Position numbers and translations under genes: made by a program | Notes under the pieces: model-generated | Database searches by the model: none | The model's input: the letters and a program-made list of their open reading frames with translations, nothing else | What the model was told of the DNA's origin: nothing | Assembly (NCBI RefSeq): GCF_002214565.1 | Contig: NZ_CP015106.1 | Coordinates: 1,612,001-1,676,000, forward strand | DNA: 64,000 nt | Origin: Thermococcus radiotolerans | GTDB lineage: Archaea; Methanobacteriota_B; Thermococci; Thermococcales; Thermococcaceae | Reading direction: 5' to 3' | Part shown: piece after piece, positions 62,558-64,000 of the stretch | How positions within the stretch are numbered: position 1 is the first letter of the stretch | How the letters are laid out: each line of letters opens with the position of its first letter

Positions 62558-62568
62558 GGTGATTCACG

Positions 62569-64000
62569 ATGAGATGGGTCGACGTCAAAGAAGGATTTAA
62601 GGAATTCCTTGAAGAGTTTAAGAGGGAGAAGACCGGCATAGCCGGTGTCGTTCTCCTCATCATCCTTGTCTTGGTTGCACTCACGGCTCCATACACCACC
62701 ATGCCCGACCTCCCCGAGAAGTGGAGGAGCTCCGCCTACTGGGAGGACAACCCCAAGAACGTTCCTCCCGAGTGGTACAACATGTTCACCTCCCAGAAGC
62801 TCGTTCCACAGCAGGTTTACTACGCCAACAATCTCAAAATCAGCCACCCGAGCGATACCGTGACCATGATTGAGGCCGATTATCAGTTCCCAGATGGGTA
62901 CTACCTCGGACCCCAGGGAATAATCATAAGGGGCCTGAACGTCACGCTGAACGCTCCATCTCAGGCACCAACCATGGACATATACCTCCTGAGGCCAGAC
63001 GGAAAGACCATTCCGCTCCTCACCAACAAGCAGCTCAGCTCTAGCACCACCATCTCCATCGGTAGGGACAGCACCATCTCGGCCAATGTGTACATCTGGC
63101 TCGTGAACGTCACCGAGGGCAGGGAGATAACCATGTTCGAGGTTCCCCTCGAGACGATACTCATCAGCGACATGGTTGCTCCGATGTTCGCCAAGGTCGA
63201 GCCGGGAATGAACGTGAGCGACATAATAGGCAACCCACAGCCGCTCAACGGCCAGTACAAGCTCATACTCAAGATCAACAACCCCGCTCCCAAGTACAAC
63301 CAGGTCGTCTACGACAACCTCAAGGTCACCTTCCTTGGAAGGAGCTATGGAACCATGGGTACCGACTACCTCGGCAGGGATCTCTGGGCCGGAATCATCT
63401 GGGGTAGCAGGGTCTCCCTCGTCATCGGTATACTCGTTTCAGTCCTCAGCACCGTCATAGGCCTCATCTACGGAGTCACCAGTGCCTACCTCGGAGGAAA
63501 CGCCGACGAGTTCATGATGCGTATCAACGAGATATTCGCCTCAATACCGAGCCTGCCGATACTTATCCTCATAGGAGCCACACTCGGTCACGTAACCCTG
63601 ATGTTCATAGTGCTGCTGTTGGTCATCTTCGGATGGATGGGAATAGCGAGGATTGCGAGAAGTATGGCACTCCAGATCAAGGAGCAGACGTACATCGAGG
63701 CCGCCAGGGCCCTTGGCGCCGGCAACGGAAGGATCATATTTAAGCACATCCTTCCGCAGCTGCTGCCGTACGCCTTCGCGGTTATAGCCCTCAGCGTTCC
63801 GGGTGCGGTTATCGCCGAGGCTTCCCTGAGCTTCCTCGGTATCGGTGACCCGAGCGCGGTAACGTGGGGACAGATACTCAACGCGGCACAGGCGCAGTCG
63901 GCAACAACCAAGGGTTACTGGTGGTGGGTCCTCCCGCCCGGGCTCGGTATCGCTGTCGTCGGCCTTACCTTCGTCCTCATCGGTACGGCCCTCGATAAGA
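62569..64000 (+). CDS. ABC transporter permease, DppC/OppC type (runs off the window)
   Basis: At least 477 residues; open at the window end, near its C-terminus. Helix 1 (about 22-42), then a large outer domain (about 43-260) that begins SAYWEDNPKNVPPEWYNMF, then the permease core with GTDYLGRDLWAGIIWGSRVS, EAA loop YIEAARALGAGNGRIIFKHI, and EASLSFLGIGDPSAVTWGQI. ATG follows GAGGTGAT. ATPase genes are expected beyond the window. The outer domain is longer than in the other two permeases of this kind in the window and may help to receive ligand. Confidence 0.92.
   Translation, partial: MRWVDVKEGFKEFLEEFKREKTGIAGVVLLIILVLVALTAPYTTMPDLPEKWRSSAYWEDNPKNVPPEWYNMFTSQKLVPQQVYYANNLKISHPSDTVTMIEADYQFPDGYYLGPQGIIIRGLNVTLNAPSQAPTMDIYLLRPDGKTIPLLTNKQLSSSTTISIGRDSTISANVYIWLVNVTEGREITMFEVPLETILISDMVAPMFAKVEPGMNVSDIIGNPQPLNGQYKLILKINNPAPKYNQVVYDNLKVTFLGRSYGTMGTDYLGRDLWAGIIWGSRVSLVIGILVSVLSTVIGLIYGVTSAYLGGNADEFMMRINEIFASIPSLPILILIGATLGHVTLMFIVLLLVIFGWMGIARIARSMALQIKEQTYIEAARALGAGNGRIIFKHILPQLLPYAFAVIALSVPGAVIAEASLSFLGIGDPSAVTWGQILNAAQAQSATTKGYWWWVLPPGLGIAVVGLTFVLIGTALDK

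Overview
The window is a piece of chromosome from a hyperthermophilic archaeon of the order Thermococcales, most likely a Thermococcus. The signs are: TATA boxes of the type TTTAAA or TTATATA preceded by purine-rich BRE-like bases; GGTGAT/GGAGG ribosome binding sites close to start codons; a Thermococcales glycolytic motif in front of 4-alpha-glucanotransferase; proteins of the Thermococcales-restricted DUF257 family; an A-type ATP synthase operon in the order H-I-K-E-C-F-A-B-D; archaeal Elp3, TtuA, NIP7-like, SecF-SecD and AlaX proteins; and a box C/D guide RNA. Genes are dense, often overlapping by 1-20 bases. I see no tRNA, rRNA, CRISPR array or transposase.

Layout. 1-9.8 kb: CDF metal exporter, MfnA-type decarboxylase, a Kef-type antiporter, HAD phosphatase, dolichol-kinase-like CTP kinase, 4-alpha-glucanotransferase, the tRNA thiolation enzyme TtuA and a tandem DUF257 pair. 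9.8-20.3 kb: FAD dehydrogenase, CBS protein plus two tandem antiporters, MarC, HisRS, a PLD-domain lipoprotein, and a class III aminotransferase/racemase next to an AGCS amino-acid symporter. 20.3-25.9 kb: the most unusual region. It holds a box C/D sRNA abutting a coiled-coil gene, then a winged-helix regulator, two TasA/camelysin-like secreted proteins, a small membrane protein, a cysteine-rich third TasA-like protein, a dedicated signal peptidase I and a DUF5305 membrane protein. 25.9-35.8 kb: AlaRS, a nuclease-like protein, NIF3, Elp3, two paralogous anchored secreted proteins, HdeD-like, YkgJ-like and NIP7-like proteins, and AdoMet decarboxylase. 36-39.3 kb: secF-secD-trkA. 39.4-48.1 kb: the complete A-ATP synthase operon. 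48.1-64 kb: AlaX, two permease pairs of the Dpp/Opp type with no binding protein or ATPase, a PP-loop ATPase, a radical SAM protein, pyrK-pyrC, and a third ABC operon (binding protein, two permeases) that runs off the window end.

How the genes work together. The 21.2-25.9 kb cluster reads as a secretion-and-assembly module: a regulator, extracellular strand-forming subunits with SipW-type signal peptides, and the peptidase that would cut them. An 18-bp element occurs both far upstream of the regulator gene and directly upstream of the first subunit gene, suggesting the regulator binds both. The nearest described analogues are the bacterial TasA-SipW biofilm system and the TasA-like bundling pili of archaea; I regard this cluster as the best candidate for an under-described system here. 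Several promoters elsewhere carry well-formed dyads or direct repeats at operator-like positions (CDF exporter, AGCS symporter, pyrC/ABC divergent region, the paralogous secreted pair). These are listed as separate findings.
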